Of a stretch of 64,000 nucleotides of DNA, positions 1 to 8,415 are shown piece after piece (the stretch's first letter is position 1; each line of letters starts with the position of its first letter). The position numbers and the translations under genes are program-made. The DNA is from Acidovorax temperans (GTDB taxonomy: Bacteria > Pseudomonadota > Gammaproteobacteria > Burkholderiales > Burkholderiaceae_C): assembly GCF_006716905.1 (NCBI RefSeq), contig NZ_VFPV01000001.1:1304001-1368000 (forward strand). Direction: 5' to 3'. The notes under the pieces were generated by a model. The model did no database searches and was not told the DNA's origin. It was given only the letters and a program-made list of their open reading frames with translations.

Positions 1-315
1 CACATCGCCGTCCAGTTCATGCACAGCGCCCTGGAGCTTCACGCGCTGCTCCACCACCGACTGAGGGGCGGACCACAGCCAGCTGCGATCCAGCCAGGTC
101 TGGCAAAAGACGATAAAGCTCTCGCGCGCCCACTGCGTGCGCTGCTCAACCGATGCCTGCGGAAAGCACAGCTCAAGATTGCGCAAAGCGACCTTGCGCC
201 GTGGCACCACGAGCACAAACAACACCCGACCCAACGCCGCCCCCATGGCACGCAGCACCGGCAAAGGCAAACGGGCCAGCACGCCCATGAACCACACACC
301 CAGCCGACTCATCAT
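1..315 (-). CDS. Lipid A-type lysophospholipid acyltransferase (LpxL/HtrB family), C-terminus outside window
   Basis: Only the first 105 codons are present; the gene runs off the left edge. The start is the ATG at 313-315, which overlaps the stop of the upstream acyltransferase gene as ATGA. The visible protein begins MMSRLGVWFMGVLARLPLPV, a short N-terminal membrane anchor, followed by a basic segment and FCQTWLDRSWLW, typical of the LpxL/HtrB N-terminus. The catalytic HxxxxD/E motif would lie outside the window. By family it transfers a secondary acyl chain to lipid A precursor or another lipid at the inner membrane. Translational coupling to the next gene suggests a shared role. Family assignment is fairly sure; substrate is not known. 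Confidence 0.8.
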   Translation of the reverse strand, partial: MMSRLGVWFMGVLARLPLPVLRAMGAALGRVLFVLVVPRRKVALRNLELCFPQASVEQRTQWARESFIVFCQTWLDRSWLWSAPQSVVEQRVKLQGAVHELDGDV

Positions 316-1163
316 GACGAGGCCTCCACCGCTGGAGCATCGGCTCGGGGCTGCTTGTAGCGGCCATAGCCCCACAGGTACTGGCCAGGACACTGGCGAA
401 TCACATGCTCCATGGCCTCGTTGACCTGGCGCACGGCGGTCTCCAGGTCAGCGTCGAGCGGCTGCGGCAAAGGCTCGGCATACATCACAAAGCCGCGCCC
501 CATCGGCTCGCGCTCGCAGCGCACCAGCAGCACGGTAGCGCCGGTCTGCAGCGCCAGGCGGGCGGCCAGCGTCATGGTGTAGGCCGGTTTGCCAAACACG
601 GGCGACCAGACTCCCAGCCCTTCGGGCGGCACCTGGTCGGGCAGCAGGCCCACGGCTTCGCCACGGCGCAGGGCCTTGATCATCTGGCGCACCCCCGCCA
701 GCGTGGTGGGCACGGCCTGCATGCCTGGGCGGTTGCGTGCGGTCTCCATCACCTTGGCCAACCAGGCTTGGCGCGCGGGGCGGTACAGCACGGTGATTGG
801 GCCTTGCTGGGCACTCCAGCGCGTGGCAATCGCCTGGGCCGACATCTCAAAGCACCCGAGGTGCGGGGTGAGAAAAATCACACCGCGCCCGGCAGCCCAG
901 GCCTGCTCCACGCAGGGTTCGCCCTCAATGCGAACCGGCACGGGCGCGCCCAACCACAGCCGGGGCAACTCCGCCACCATGCGCCCGGCGTGGCCTACGG
1001 CGGCACGCACCTGCGCAAACGAATAGCCCGCCAGCGCCGCATTGGCCAGAAAGCGTTGGCGATACACGCCCGAGGCAGCAAAAGCCACCCAGCCCAGAAC
1101 ACATCCGATGATGTGGAGCAACCACAACGGAAATACGGAAAAGAATCGAAAGACAGCAGGCAT
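312..1163 (-). CDS. Lysophospholipid/lipid A late acyltransferase (LpxL/HtrB family)
   Basis: The 283-residue length is close to the family norm of about 290-310. A hydrophobic segment at residues 8-30 (FPLWLLHIIGCVLGWVAFAA) anchors it in the inner membrane. The catalytic motif HLGCFE (H101, E106) fits HxxxxD/E, and GLLPDQVPPEGLGVW matches the second conserved block. It should transfer an acyl chain from acyl-ACP to lipid A or a related acceptor. It is first in a two-gene unit with the overlapping acyltransferase at 1-315 and is divergent from metK, with 131 bp between the two starts. Tandem pairs of this kind next to metK are, as I recall, common in Comamonadaceae. Which acyl chain each adds cannot be told. 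Confidence 0.85.
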   Translation of the reverse strand: MPAVFRFFSVFPLWLLHIIGCVLGWVAFAASGVYRQRFLANAALAGYSFAQVRAAVGHAGRMVAELPRLWLGAPVPVRIEGEPCVEQAWAAGRGVIFLTPHLGCFEMSAQAIATRWSAQQGPITVLYRPARQAWLAKVMETARNRPGMQAVPTTLAGVRQMIKALRRGEAVGLLPDQVPPEGLGVWSPVFGKPAYTMTLAARLALQTGATVLLVRCEREPMGRGFVMYAEPLPQPLDADLETAVRQVNEAMEHVIRQCPGQYLWGYGRYKQPRADAPAVEASS

Positions 1164-1294
1164 TAAAATGTGAGGGTCGCTGAGTTAAATGAGCAACTTG
1201 CAGGGCGACGTAAAAAAAATCTGCTAAAGCGTTCGCCAAAGCTACCTAGGCTGCGGGCGACGCCCAAAATGCCGGAACACAGGAGTATATTCAA

Positions 1295-2476
1295 ATGGCG
1301 AACGACTTTCTTTTTACCTCGGAATCCGTCTCTGAAGGCCACCCCGACAAGGTGGCAGACCAGATCTCTGACGCGATCCTCGACGCAATCTTCGAACAGG
1401 ACCCCAAGAGCCGTGTGGCCGCCGAAACGCTGACCAACACCGGCCTCGTGGTGCTGGCCGGTGAGATCACCACCAACGCCCATGTGGACTACATCCAGGT
1501 CGCACGCGACACCATCAAGCGCATTGGTTACGACAACACCGAATACGGCATCGACTATCGTGGCTGCGCAGTGCTGGTGGCCTACGACAAGCAATCCAAC
1601 GACATCGCCCAGGGTGTGGACCATGCGTCCGACGACCACCTGAACATCGGCGCGGGAGACCAAGGTCTGATGTTTGGCTACGCCTGCGACGAAACGCCTG
1701 AGCTGATGCCCGCGCCCATCTACTACGCGCACCGCGTGGTCGAGCGCCAAGCCCAGCTGCGCAAGGACGGCCGCCTGCCCTTCCTGCGCCCTGATGCCAA
1801 AAGCCAGATCACGATGCGCTATGTGGACGGCAAGCCCCACAGCATCGACACCGTGGTGCTCTCCACCCAGCACAGCCCCGACCAGAGCGAAACCGCCACC
1901 AAGATGAAGGCCAGCTTCTACGAGGCTTGCATCGAAGAAATCATCAAACCGGTGCTACCCAAGGAATGGCTGCAGGACACCAAGTACCTGATCAACCCCA
2001 CAGGCCGCTTCGTCATCGGCGGTCCGCAGGGTGACTGTGGCCTCACGGGCCGCAAGATCATTGTGGACACCTACGGCGGTGCATGCCCCCACGGCGGCGG
2101 CGCATTCAGCGGCAAGGACCCCAGCAAGGTAGACCGCTCTGCCGCCTACGCAGCCCGCTACGTGGCCAAGAACATCGTGGCCGCAGGTCTGGCACGCCAG
2201 TGCCAGATCCAGGTGGCGTATGCGATTGGCGTGGCACGCCCGATGAACATCACCGTGTACACCGAAGGCACTGGCGTGATCCCCGACCATGAAATCGCCA
2301 AGCTGGTGGAAGCCCACTTCGACCTGCGCCCCAAGGGCATCATCCAGATGCTGGACCTGCTGCGCCCCATCTACAGCAAGACCGCCGCCTACGGGCACTT
2401 TGGCCGCGAAGAACCCGAGTTCACTTGGGAGAAGACCGATAAAGCTGCTGCGCTGCGCGCAGCAGCCGGGCTGTAA
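1295..2476 (+). CDS. metK: S-adenosylmethionine synthetase (methionine adenosyltransferase)
   Basis: This cytosolic enzyme makes S-adenosylmethionine from methionine and ATP. At 393 residues it is the usual MetK length. Visible signatures are [18 protein letters not shown] near the N-terminus, the hexapeptide GAGDQG at residues 119-124, and the glycine-rich loop [16 protein letters not shown] near residue 266. The ATG at 1295 has a good ribosome-binding site, AGGAG at 1281-1285. I see no SAM riboswitch in the 131-bp leader. The C-terminal codons ([11 protein letters not shown]) lie in a perfect 10-bp inverted repeat at 2446-2468. The same eleven residues and stop codon occur again 120 bp downstream (2558-2609), see separate entry. 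The gene's own terminator now lies beyond an insertion sequence. Confidence 0.97.
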   Translation: MANDFLFTSESVSEGHPDKVADQISDAILDAIFEQDPKSRVAAETLTNTGLVVLAGEITTNAHVDYIQVARDTIKRIGYDNTEYGIDYRGCAVLVAYDKQSNDIAQGVDHASDDHLNIGAGDQGLMFGYACDETPELMPAPIYYAHRVVERQAQLRKDGRLPFLRPDAKSQITMRYVDGKPHSIDTVVLSTQHSPDQSETATKMKASFYEACIEEIIKPVLPKEWLQDTKYLINPTGRFVIGGPQGDCGLTGRKIIVDTYGGACPHGGGAFSGKDPSKVDRSAAYAARYVAKNIVAAGLARQCQIQVAYAIGVARPMNITVYTEGTGVIPDHEIAKLVEAHFDLRPKGIIQMLDLLRPIYSKTAAYGHFGREEPEFTWEKTDKAAALRAAAGL

Positions 2477-2488
2477 GCCCGCCGCGCT
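2438..2488 (+). repeat. metK 3' end, copy 1 (in the intact gene)
   Basis: This is the functional copy of a roughly 51-bp direct repeat: the last twelve metK codons, the stop at 2474-2476 and about 12 bp after it. It pairs with 2558-2609. Across the twelve codons plus stop the two copies differ at six positions, every one a third codon position that leaves the amino acid unchanged. Confidence 0.85.
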
Positions 2489-2557
2489 GACAGCGCGGTA
2501 TCGGTCTTCGGGCGAAGTTCATATCGCGCCAGCGATGTGAACGTAGACCAAAGTACG
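2477..2557 (+). other. Hairpin-rich spacer between the two metK 3' ends
   Basis: This spacer of about 80 bp contains three inverted repeats: 2482-2498 (CCGCGCTG, 1-nt loop, CAGCGCGG), 2506-2517 (CTTCG, GG, CGAAG) and 2517-2542 (11-bp arms with one mismatch). The frame of metK stays open through it to the second stop at 2594-2596. It may be imported or mobile sequence; I recognise no known element. Confidence 0.5.
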
Positions 2558-2609
2558 GACAAGGCAGCTGCGCTGCGCGCTGCTGCGGGGCTGTAAGCCC
2601 GCCGCAGCT
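2558..2609 (+). pseudogene. metK: Remnant second 3' end of metK
   Basis: The segment encodes [12 protein letters not shown] followed by TAA at 2594-2596, identical in protein to the metK C-terminus, and continues with the same GCCCGCCGC downstream. Six synonymous differences from copy 1 show that both copies diverged as coding sequence. It is therefore not a recent tandem slip but probably the original or an orthologous metK end, left behind by recombination or by integration at the 3' end of metK. It lacks its own start. Confidence 0.7.
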
Positions 2610-2673
2610 AGGCGCATGGGCCTGGCTGCAAGCAACAAAACCAGGGGCCTCCAGGCAATGCCAGTAAGTTAAG

Positions 2674-2702
2674 CAAAGGCCCTTCGGGGTCTTTGTTGTT
2701 TG
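2674..2702 (+). terminator. Inward-facing hairpin at the left end of IS element 1
   Basis: Arms CAAAGGCCC and GGGTCTTTG surround a TTCG tetraloop and are followed by T-rich TTGTTTG. It lies between the left inverted repeat and the transposase start, so it could stop transcripts entering from metK. The T-tract is imperfect. Confidence 0.55.
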
Positions 2703-2756
2703 TACAGTGCAGGCTTGATCAATTGAGCTTTGGCCATAGAGGTCAAGCGATAGCCA

Positions 2757-4088
2757 ATGCTGCTGCAAGAGTACCTGAACGATACCCATGAGTTTGCGAG
2801 CCCCGAACAATGGGGTGTCGTTCAAAGCAACATACCCCAGCAGTGGATTGAACAGGCCTTGCAGATGACGGGTGTAGCCACGCTGCGCAAGCGGCGACTG
2901 CCCATGGAGCAGGCACTTTGGCTGGTATTGGGTGTGGCCTTGCTTAGAGACCGCTCCATCGTGAACGTGGCCGAGGTACTGGAGCTGGCACTGCCTGGGC
3001 AGCACAATGAACCCATCAGCTCCAGCGCGCTGAGCCAGGCGCGCCAACGGCTGGGCAGTGAGCCCCTGCAATGGCTGTTTCGCCACACTGCTGCCCATTG
3101 GGCGCACCAGCAGGCCGCTCGCCACCGCTGGCAAGGCTTGGCGCTGTACGCATTGGATGGCGTGGTCTGGCGTACCCCCGACACACAAGACAACCGCCAG
3201 CACTTTGGTTGCCAGCGCAACCACGCAGACCACCAAAGTCCCTTCCCCCTGGTGCGCATGGCCTGCTTGCTCGATGCCAGAGCTCGTTTATTGGTAGATG
3301 CCAGCCTGGATGCCTACGACACCAGTGAGTACGCATTGGCTGAACGCTTGTGGCCGAAGTTGCCGCCTGACTCGCTGGTGATTGTGGACAAAGGGTTTTA
3401 CTCGGCAAGTCTGCTGTGGCCGCTGCAACACCGCCAGGGACGTCACTGGCTGATCCCTGCGCGTGCCGGACTCAGGGGCGAGGTGGTGCAAACGCATGGC
3501 CCTGGCGATGTGAGCTTGCGCATGAAGGTCTCGCCCCAAGCTCGCAAGAAAGACCCCGGCTTGCCGCTCACGTGGGAGGTGCGCGCCATCACCCGTGAAC
3601 TCGATGGCAAACCCAGAACCTTGTTCACGTCCCTGATGGATCCGGCACGCTACAAGGCCGAGGAGGTGTTCGCGCTGTACCACGAACGCTGGGAGATTGA
3701 GCTGGCCTATGGAGAGATGAAGACGGACATGCTGGGCCAGGCGATGACGTTGCGCAGCCAGCAACCCGATGGGGTCAAGCAAGAGCTGTGGGCAACCTTG
3801 TTGATGTACAACCTGATCCGCTTGGAGATCACGCGCATCGCAGACGAGGCCAAAGTGCAGCCCTGTCGCATCAGCTTCATCACGGCGCTGCGCTACATCG
3901 TGGATGAGTGGCTGTGGAGTTCAGGATCACACACCCCTGGGGCCATCCCGGCCAAGCTTGCGGCCATGAGAAAGAACATCCGCCGCTTCGTGCTGCCGCC
4001 TCGCAGATCCCACAGGCGGTATCCGCGTGAGGTTCGTATGACCAAGACCCAGTATCCCGTCAAAAAAATGCCGCTCAGACTTAACTGA
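2757..4088 (+). CDS. IS4-family transposase (element 1)
   Basis: This 443-residue DDE transposase carries the full IS4 signature [15 protein letters not shown], fitting Y-x2-R-x3-E-x6-K, near residues 303-317. The first catalytic aspartate is in ALDGVVW and the second in VIVDKGFYS. It looks intact, so the element may be active. The start chosen is ATG 2757; no strong ribosome-binding site is adjacent, which fits the low expression usual for transposases. The last codons (KKMPLRLN, stop 4086-4088) run into the right terminal inverted repeat. A related protein, with the same domain order but differing at many positions, is encoded at 57459-58766 on the other strand. Confidence 0.95.
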   Translation: MLLQEYLNDTHEFASPEQWGVVQSNIPQQWIEQALQMTGVATLRKRRLPMEQALWLVLGVALLRDRSIVNVAEVLELALPGQHNEPISSSALSQARQRLGSEPLQWLFRHTAAHWAHQQAARHRWQGLALYALDGVVWRTPDTQDNRQHFGCQRNHADHQSPFPLVRMACLLDARARLLVDASLDAYDTSEYALAERLWPKLPPDSLVIVDKGFYSASLLWPLQHRQGRHWLIPARAGLRGEVVQTHGPGDVSLRMKVSPQARKKDPGLPLTWEVRAITRELDGKPRTLFTSLMDPARYKAEEVFALYHERWEIELAYGEMKTDMLGQAMTLRSQQPDGVKQELWATLLMYNLIRLEITRIADEAKVQPCRISFITALRYIVDEWLWSSGSHTPGAIPAKLAAMRKNIRRFVLPPRRSHRRYPREVRMTKTQYPVKKMPLRLN

Positions 4089-4096
4089 GCGGCATT
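4067..4096 (-). terminator. Inward-facing hairpin at the right end of IS element 1
   Basis: The perfect 12-bp inverted repeat (AATGCCGCTCAG / CTGAGCGGCATT, 6-nt loop) includes the right terminal inverted repeat and the transposase stop. On the minus strand it is followed by a run of seven T, so it resembles an intrinsic terminator against antisense transcripts entering the element. Confidence 0.6.
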
Positions 4097-4097
4097 G

Positions 4098-4118
4098 GGG
4101 GCCTCCAGGCCCCTTTTT
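4098..4118 (+). terminator. metK rho-independent terminator, restored at the right border of IS element 1
   Basis: GGGGCC, loop TCCA, GGCCCC and TTTTT form a classic intrinsic terminator. Its first 12 bases are the right copy of the IS target duplication, so the uninterrupted hairpin stood about 50 bp after the second metK stop. The left copy (2644-2655) lacks the CCCC arm and T-tract. This intact copy now follows the transposase gene. Confidence 0.85.
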
Positions 4119-4266
4119 CTTTGGATTTTTGGCCCTGTCCGCATGGGCATATCGCCCTCGCCTCCTACATCTGCTCACCGGCTGCGCCTACAGCACCCCA
4201 ATGCCCATTCCCCTATCGTGCTACCCAACGGGCCGCGCGTCGCAGCCCCAGAACGAGGAGAACGCC

Positions 4267-4452
4267 ATGCTGAAGTACGCCATCGTCTTTGCACTGATTT
4301 CACTGGTCGCCGGCGCCCTGGGCTTCACCGGGGTGGCAGCAGGAGCGGCAGGCATTGCCAAGGTGCTGTTTGTCGTGTTTCTGATACTGACCTTGATTTT
4401 TGTGGTCCTGGCCTTCAAGGCCGCTGGTGCCGTCAGCCGGGCGATCAAGTGA
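4267..4452 (+). CDS. Small UPF0391 (DUF1328, YtjA-like) membrane protein
   Basis: The 61-residue protein starts at ATG 4267 after GAGGAG at about 4255-4260. It begins [20 protein letters not shown] and consists of two hydrophobic segments (about residues 4-24 and 30-52) separated by a glycine/alanine-rich turn, ending in a short basic tail. This is the whole of the UPF0391/DUF1328 family, small inner-membrane proteins of unknown function that often sit near stress genes. Its stop overlaps the start of the hemerythrin-domain gene (TGATG at 4450-4454), so the two are translated together. No function can be inferred beyond this link. Confidence 0.85.
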   Translation: MLKYAIVFALISLVAGALGFTGVAAGAAGIAKVLFVVFLILTLIFVVLAFKAAGAVSRAIK

Positions 4453-4937
4453 TGCAGCGCATGAACATCTTTGAGGCCTTGCGCCAAAGCCATACCGTTC
4501 AGCGGCATCTGTCTGCCCTGCTGCTCAAGACCCATGGTGACACGGCTGAGCGGCACACCCTGTTCCAGGCCCTCAAGGGCGAACTGGCAGTGCATGCGCT
4601 GGCGGAAGACAGGCACTTCTACATCCCGCTCATGCAGCATGATGCGGGCATCGACCTGTCACGCCACGCGATCGCAGAGCACCACCAGATCAATGAACTG
4701 GTGGAAGCGCTGGAGACCACCGAAGCGTCCAGCCCCGCCTGGTTGCCCCTGGCGCGCAAGTTGACAGAAAAAGTGGAGCACCACCTGCGCGAAGAGGAGC
4801 AGCGCTTTTTTCAGATGGCAGGCAAGCTGCTGACCGACGCTCAAAAAAGCGTATTGGCACGCGACTACCTGAACGAATACGACACTGCCAAAGCCGAATT
4901 GGCCGTGCAGCCCGAAGACTGCACGACGGCGGAGTGA
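4452..4937 (+). CDS. Hemerythrin HHE cation-binding domain protein
   Basis: The 161-residue soluble helical protein carries spaced histidines and acidic residues typical of an HHE/hemerythrin four-helix bundle: SHTVQRHL near the start, AEHHQINELVEALE in the middle and EHHLREEEQRFF near residue 115. Such proteins bind a di-iron centre and act in oxygen, nitric oxide or oxidative-stress handling; the exact role is not known here. The ATG at 4452 overlaps the stop of the UPF0391 gene. A perfect 8-bp-arm hairpin (ACGCATCG / CGATGCGT, 4973-4991) lies downstream but lacks a T-run. Confidence 0.85.
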   Translation: MQRMNIFEALRQSHTVQRHLSALLLKTHGDTAERHTLFQALKGELAVHALAEDRHFYIPLMQHDAGIDLSRHAIAEHHQINELVEALETTEASSPAWLPLARKLTEKVEHHLREEEQRFFQMAGKLLTDAQKSVLARDYLNEYDTAKAELAVQPEDCTTAE

Positions 4938-5061
4938 ACGCGCATTGCAGGCCTGCGGCGTTGGTGCAACGTACGCATCGCACCGATGCGTGTGCGCCTG
5001 GCGCCACGCCCCGCCTGCACTCGCGAAGAGGCGGCCCATGGTCACCCGGTAAAATCACTAT

Positions 5062-5120
5062 AAAAAACATAGCTGCTTGCGCTCATAAATCAAGCGCGCG
5101 AGGCTCTTTTTTATAAAAAT
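5062..5120 (+). repeat. Interspersed Comamonadaceae-type intergenic repeat (copy 1, divergent)
   Basis: AT-rich ends flank a core AGCTGCTTGCGCT and a partly inverse AAGCGCGCGAGGCT, as in the better preserved copies near 23815, 34756, 39102, 44856, 48144 and 63416. It lies directly before the NadM/Nudix start. Confidence 0.55.
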
Positions 5121-5131
5121 GCTGGAGACCC

Positions 5132-6181
5132 ATGCACGATACCGCCCTTCTGATCGGCCGCTTTGAACCCGTGCACAGTGGCCACCTTGCTCTGCTACAA
5201 GAGGCCCTGCGCCAGGCCCCTCAGGTCATCGTGGTGGTGGGCTCTGCCTGGCAGCCCCGCTCCCCCAAAAACCCGTTCACCTGGCAAGAGCGCGAGGCCA
5301 TGCTGCGCGAAGCACTGCCAGCCTCAGACCGCGCCCGTGTACAGGTGCTGCCGGTGCGGGACTATTACAACGAAGCCGTTTGGGTGCAGGCGGTGCGGGC
5401 CGGTGTGGCGCAACACACTCCGCCGGGGGGGCGCATCGCGCTGGTGGGCCACTTCAAAGACGCCACCAGCAGCTACCTGCGCGCCTTCCCGGGCTGGACC
5501 CTCATCGACCTGCCCCGCCAGGGCCAGATGGACGCCACCACCATCCGCGACGCGTACTTTAGCGCCACCCCCGACACCGTGGGCCAAGCCCTGGCCCCCT
5601 TGTCAGCGGAGATTCCCGCCAGCACCATCGCCACGCTGCAGCAGTTCGCCCACACCGAGCACTATCCCGCTCTGCAGGAAGAATGGCGCATGCTGCACAG
5701 CTACCGCGACGCCTGGGCCGCAGCGCCCTACCCGCCGGTGTTTGTGACGGTGGACGCGGTGCTGCGCTGCCAGGACCATGTGCTGCTGATTCGACGCGCC
5801 CACGCACCCGGCAAGGGGCAGCTGGCAGTGCCCGGCGGCTTCATTGAGCAGCGCGAAACCGTGTGGCAATCGTGCCTGCGGGAGCTGGCAGAAGAAACCC
5901 ATTGCGGCCTGCCAGAGTCCACCCTGCGCGCCGCCCTGCAATCGGTGGCCGTGTTTGACCACCCCGACCGCAGCCAGCGCGGCCGCACCATCACCCACGC
6001 GCATTACTTCGATCTGGGCAACGCCCCCCTGCCCGCCGTGCAGGCTGACGACGATGCCCTACAGGCCGAGTGGGTCCCTGTGGGCCAAATTGCCGCACTG
6101 GAAGCCGAGTTCTTCGAAGACCACTTCCACATGCTTGACCATTTCCTGCAGATCACGGGACTGGTGGGTTCGGCAGGTTGA
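5132..6181 (+). CDS. Bifunctional nicotinamide-nucleotide adenylyltransferase / Nudix hydrolase
   Basis: The 349-residue fusion protein has two domains. Residues 1 to about 180 are a nucleotidyltransferase with IGRFEPVHSGHLALL, the HxGH-type adenylyltransferase motif; it should join NMN and ATP to give NAD. Residues about 200-345 are a Nudix domain with a full box GFIEQRETVWQSCLRELAEE (G-x5-E-x7-REUxEE), likely hydrolysing ADP-ribose or a similar nucleotide. The same fusion is known in cyanobacteria and Francisella (NadM-Nudix). The start is ATG 5132, after TGGAGA. It stands alone, next to a chemoreceptor remnant on the other strand. Family assignment is secure; the Nudix substrate is inferred. 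Confidence 0.92.
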   Translation: MHDTALLIGRFEPVHSGHLALLQEALRQAPQVIVVVGSAWQPRSPKNPFTWQEREAMLREALPASDRARVQVLPVRDYYNEAVWVQAVRAGVAQHTPPGGRIALVGHFKDATSSYLRAFPGWTLIDLPRQGQMDATTIRDAYFSATPDTVGQALAPLSAEIPASTIATLQQFAHTEHYPALQEEWRMLHSYRDAWAAAPYPPVFVTVDAVLRCQDHVLLIRRAHAPGKGQLAVPGGFIEQRETVWQSCLRELAEETHCGLPESTLRAALQSVAVFDHPDRSQRGRTITHAHYFDLGNAPLPAVQADDDALQAEWVPVGQIAALEAEFFEDHFHMLDHFLQITGLVGSAG

Positions 6182-6212
6182 GCCCGATGAGCGGGCCGCC
6201 CCAGCCTTGCGC

Positions 6213-7316
6213 TCAAGCGACGCGGAACTTGCCCACCACCTGAGACAACGCCAGGGCCTGCTGGCTCAGCGACTGGGCTGCGGCCAAGGCTTCTTCCACC
6301 AGGGCCGCGTTTTGCTGGGTGCCCTGGTCCATCTGCGTGACGGCCTGGTTGACCTGGGCAATGCCAGCGCTTTGCTCGCTGCTGGCTGCGCTGATCTCGG
6401 CCACCATGGCGGTCACGCTCTTCACGCCCTGGACCACATCGCCCATGGTGGTTCCGGCGCGCTCTACCAGCTGGGTGCCGATTCCGACTTTGGCCACCGA
6501 ATCGTCGATCAGGGTCTTGATCTCCTTGGCGGCTGCTGCACTGCGTTGGGCCAGGCCGCGCACTTCGCTGGCCACCACGGCAAACCCACGGCCTTGTTCC
6601 CCGGCACGGGCGGCTTCCACTGCGGCATTCAGCGCCAGGATGTTGGTCTGAAAGGCAATGCCATCGATCACGCTGATGATGTCCACGATCTTGCGCGAAG
6701 ACTGTTCGATGGAGCCCATGGTGCCCACCACCTCATGCACCACCTCGCCCCCCCCCCGCACCGCCATGTCCGACGCCGCGCGCGCCAGTTCGTCCGCGCG
6801 CCGGGCATTGGCGGCGTTTTGCTGCACGGTCGAGGTGAGCTGCTCCATCGACGCTGCGGTTTCCTGCAACGCACTGGCCTGGGATTCGGTGCGGGCGGAC
6901 AAGTCTCCGTTGCCGGCCGCAATTTCGGACGAGGCCGTGGTGATCGAATCGGTACTGTCGCGCACCTGGCGCACCAGGTGGGCCAGGTTGTCACGCATGG
7001 CGCTGATGGCATGCAGGATGCTGGTGGTGTCTATTGGCAGAGTGTGAACCTCCACCGCCAGGTTGTCCTTGTCCACAAAGCTGCCAATGGTGCGGGTTGC
7101 TTCCTTGATCGCATCCTCACGCGAGAGGGCTCCGCTTTTTTCCTTGTCATGGGCCTTTTGAGCAGCCGCGTGGGCCAGCACCACCAAGTTGGAGAGCTGC
7201 GCTGTGCGCTCCTTCATCATGGACTGGTAAAGCGTGGTCAATGCCACGGCAGACAGGGCCACCAAGCCCAGCAACGTGGCAGCGCGCAGCCACAAAATTC
7301 AGGTTTTCAGCTTCAT
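6213..7316 (-). pseudogene. Degraded methyl-accepting chemotaxis protein (nonsense codon plus internal deletion)
   Basis: The C-terminal two-thirds is a good chemoreceptor signalling domain, with the hairpin tip [20 protein letters not shown] and the end GKFRVA. Two lesions are visible. From the natural ATG (7314-7316) the frame reads MKLKT and then TGA at 7299-7301 before [16 protein letters not shown], the first membrane helix. Further on, the periplasmic sCache domain stops after TRTIGSF and joins directly (near 7080) to a HAMP-end-like segment, so most of the sensor, the second membrane helix and most of HAMP are missing. A TTG at 7293-7295 would restart the frame, but the protein could not span the membrane normally. 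A run of ten G (minus strand, 6748-6757) lies in the signalling domain. Confidence 0.75.
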
Positions 7317-7538
7317 GTGCGCGATCTCAGGGAATGTAAAAAAGTAACCTGACGATGTACCGAAGAGCCGCAGCCTCTGCACTCAGCAGGCCCTGTTACA
7401 TCGAACCGCCTCACTGACGCAACACTTTGCGGCCGAGCCAGTGACCGGCGTGCCCGACAGAGCAGATCACTGGACGAGACAACCGCGCAGAGACCGAGGC
7501 CCGGGGGGCACCCCACCGCGTTGCTCCACAATTCAACC

Positions 7539-8225
7539 ATGACAGCCGCCCCACCAGCCAAGTCCGTCCGCAAGCCCGCATCCCGCAAAGTGCCGACGAG
7601 CACCATCACACGCGAGCGCCCACCCACAGCGTCCCGGGTGCGCAAGGAACGCGACATCGTTCAGCACGCAGAAATCCAGTTTGCCCAATTCGGCTTCCAA
7701 GGCGCATCGCTCGAAAATATCGCTGTAGCCGCTGGCATCAGCCGGCACAACCTGCTGTATTACTTCCCCAGCAAGGAAGCCCTCTACCAACGGGTACTGG
7801 ACGATGTGCTGAACGCATGGCTAGCCGGCATGCAAGACCTTTCAGAAAGCACTGACCCGGAAACCGCCCTGCGCCAGTACATTCGCGCCAAGCTGCGCTA
7901 TTCACGCGAGAACCCGCACGGCGCCAAAGTGTTCACCAAAGAAGTGATTGCCGGCCTGCCGCGCTATCGCACCGCCATCGCCCAGCGCGTTGGCCCCGTA
8001 CTGGCGGCAGAAGTGCGCACCTTCGAGCGCTGGTCACGCGAAGGCAAAATCGCCCCCCTCCATTTCACCCATCTGCTGTTCGCAATCTGGTCCGTCACCC
8101 AGGCCTATGCCGACCAGGAAGCCCAGTTCGCGCTACTGCTCGGCAAACCGGCGCTGACGGCGAAGGACTATGAAAAGGCGGAAGAAGTAATAGTGCACAT
8201 GATTTGGAGTGCACTGGCACCGTAG
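7539..8225 (+). CDS. TetR/AcrR-family transcriptional regulator, RutR-like
   Basis: The 228-residue regulator has a TetR helix-turn-helix in the N-terminal third (QFGFQGASLENIAVAAGISRHNLLYYFPSKEALYQRVL region) and a C-terminal ligand-binding domain resembling the RutR type. The first 35 residues are a basic, proline-rich tail (KSVRKPASRK) longer than usual. I start it at ATG 7539; a TTG at 7521 in frame is less likely. Targets may be its own promoter or a distant gene, because the neighbours are a decayed chemoreceptor and groESL. RutR regulates pyrimidine breakdown in E. coli, but no such genes are seen here. Confidence 0.85.
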   Translation: MTAAPPAKSVRKPASRKVPTSTITRERPPTASRVRKERDIVQHAEIQFAQFGFQGASLENIAVAAGISRHNLLYYFPSKEALYQRVLDDVLNAWLAGMQDLSESTDPETALRQYIRAKLRYSRENPHGAKVFTKEVIAGLPRYRTAIAQRVGPVLAAEVRTFERWSREGKIAPLHFTHLLFAIWSVTQAYADQEAQFALLLGKPALTAKDYEKAEEVIVHMIWSALAP

Positions 8226-8415
8226 CACCACCGCTCTCACAGACACCCGCTGGCCTGAGCGGGAATATGGCCAGGAAGGCCTGAACCCGCATTCCGCAGC
8301 AGAAACTTTTTGCACTATATATTTAGGAGCAAAAAATCCAAGCCGTTAATGGGTTTTATCGGCATTTCTTCCTCTGAATGGAACCAGCATTTCTGCTTCG
8401 GAGCAATGGGGCCTT

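Larger units (their letters stand above)
2656..4097 (+). mobile_element. IS4-family insertion sequence (element 1), complete, with 12-bp target duplication
   Basis: The 1442-bp element begins CAATGCCAGTAAGTTAAG and ends with the imperfect inverse CTTAACTGAGCGGCATTG (about 15 of 18 matching). Both sides carry the 12-bp direct repeat GGGGCCTCCAGG (2644-2655 and 4098-4109), a clear target duplication of IS4-family length. It holds one transposase gene. A hairpin at 2674-2695 (9-bp arms, TTCG loop) precedes the transposase, and a perfect 12-bp-arm hairpin at 4067-4096 overlaps its stop codon. The target was the metK terminator. It is related to, but clearly different from, the element at 57446-58844. 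Confidence 0.93.

Noticed and set aside
1164..1294. Possible SAM or SAH riboswitch before metK
   Set aside because: I could not match any known SAM or SAH riboswitch core; only short weak inverted repeats are present.
2477..2596. Read-through extension of MetK to the second stop
   Set aside because: The frame is open for 39 codons after the first TAA, but MetK already has its full family length and C-terminus, and nothing suggests stop-codon readthrough.
4973..4991. Terminator after the hemerythrin gene
   Set aside because: The perfect 8-bp hairpin has no T-run, so it is noted only in the gene entry.
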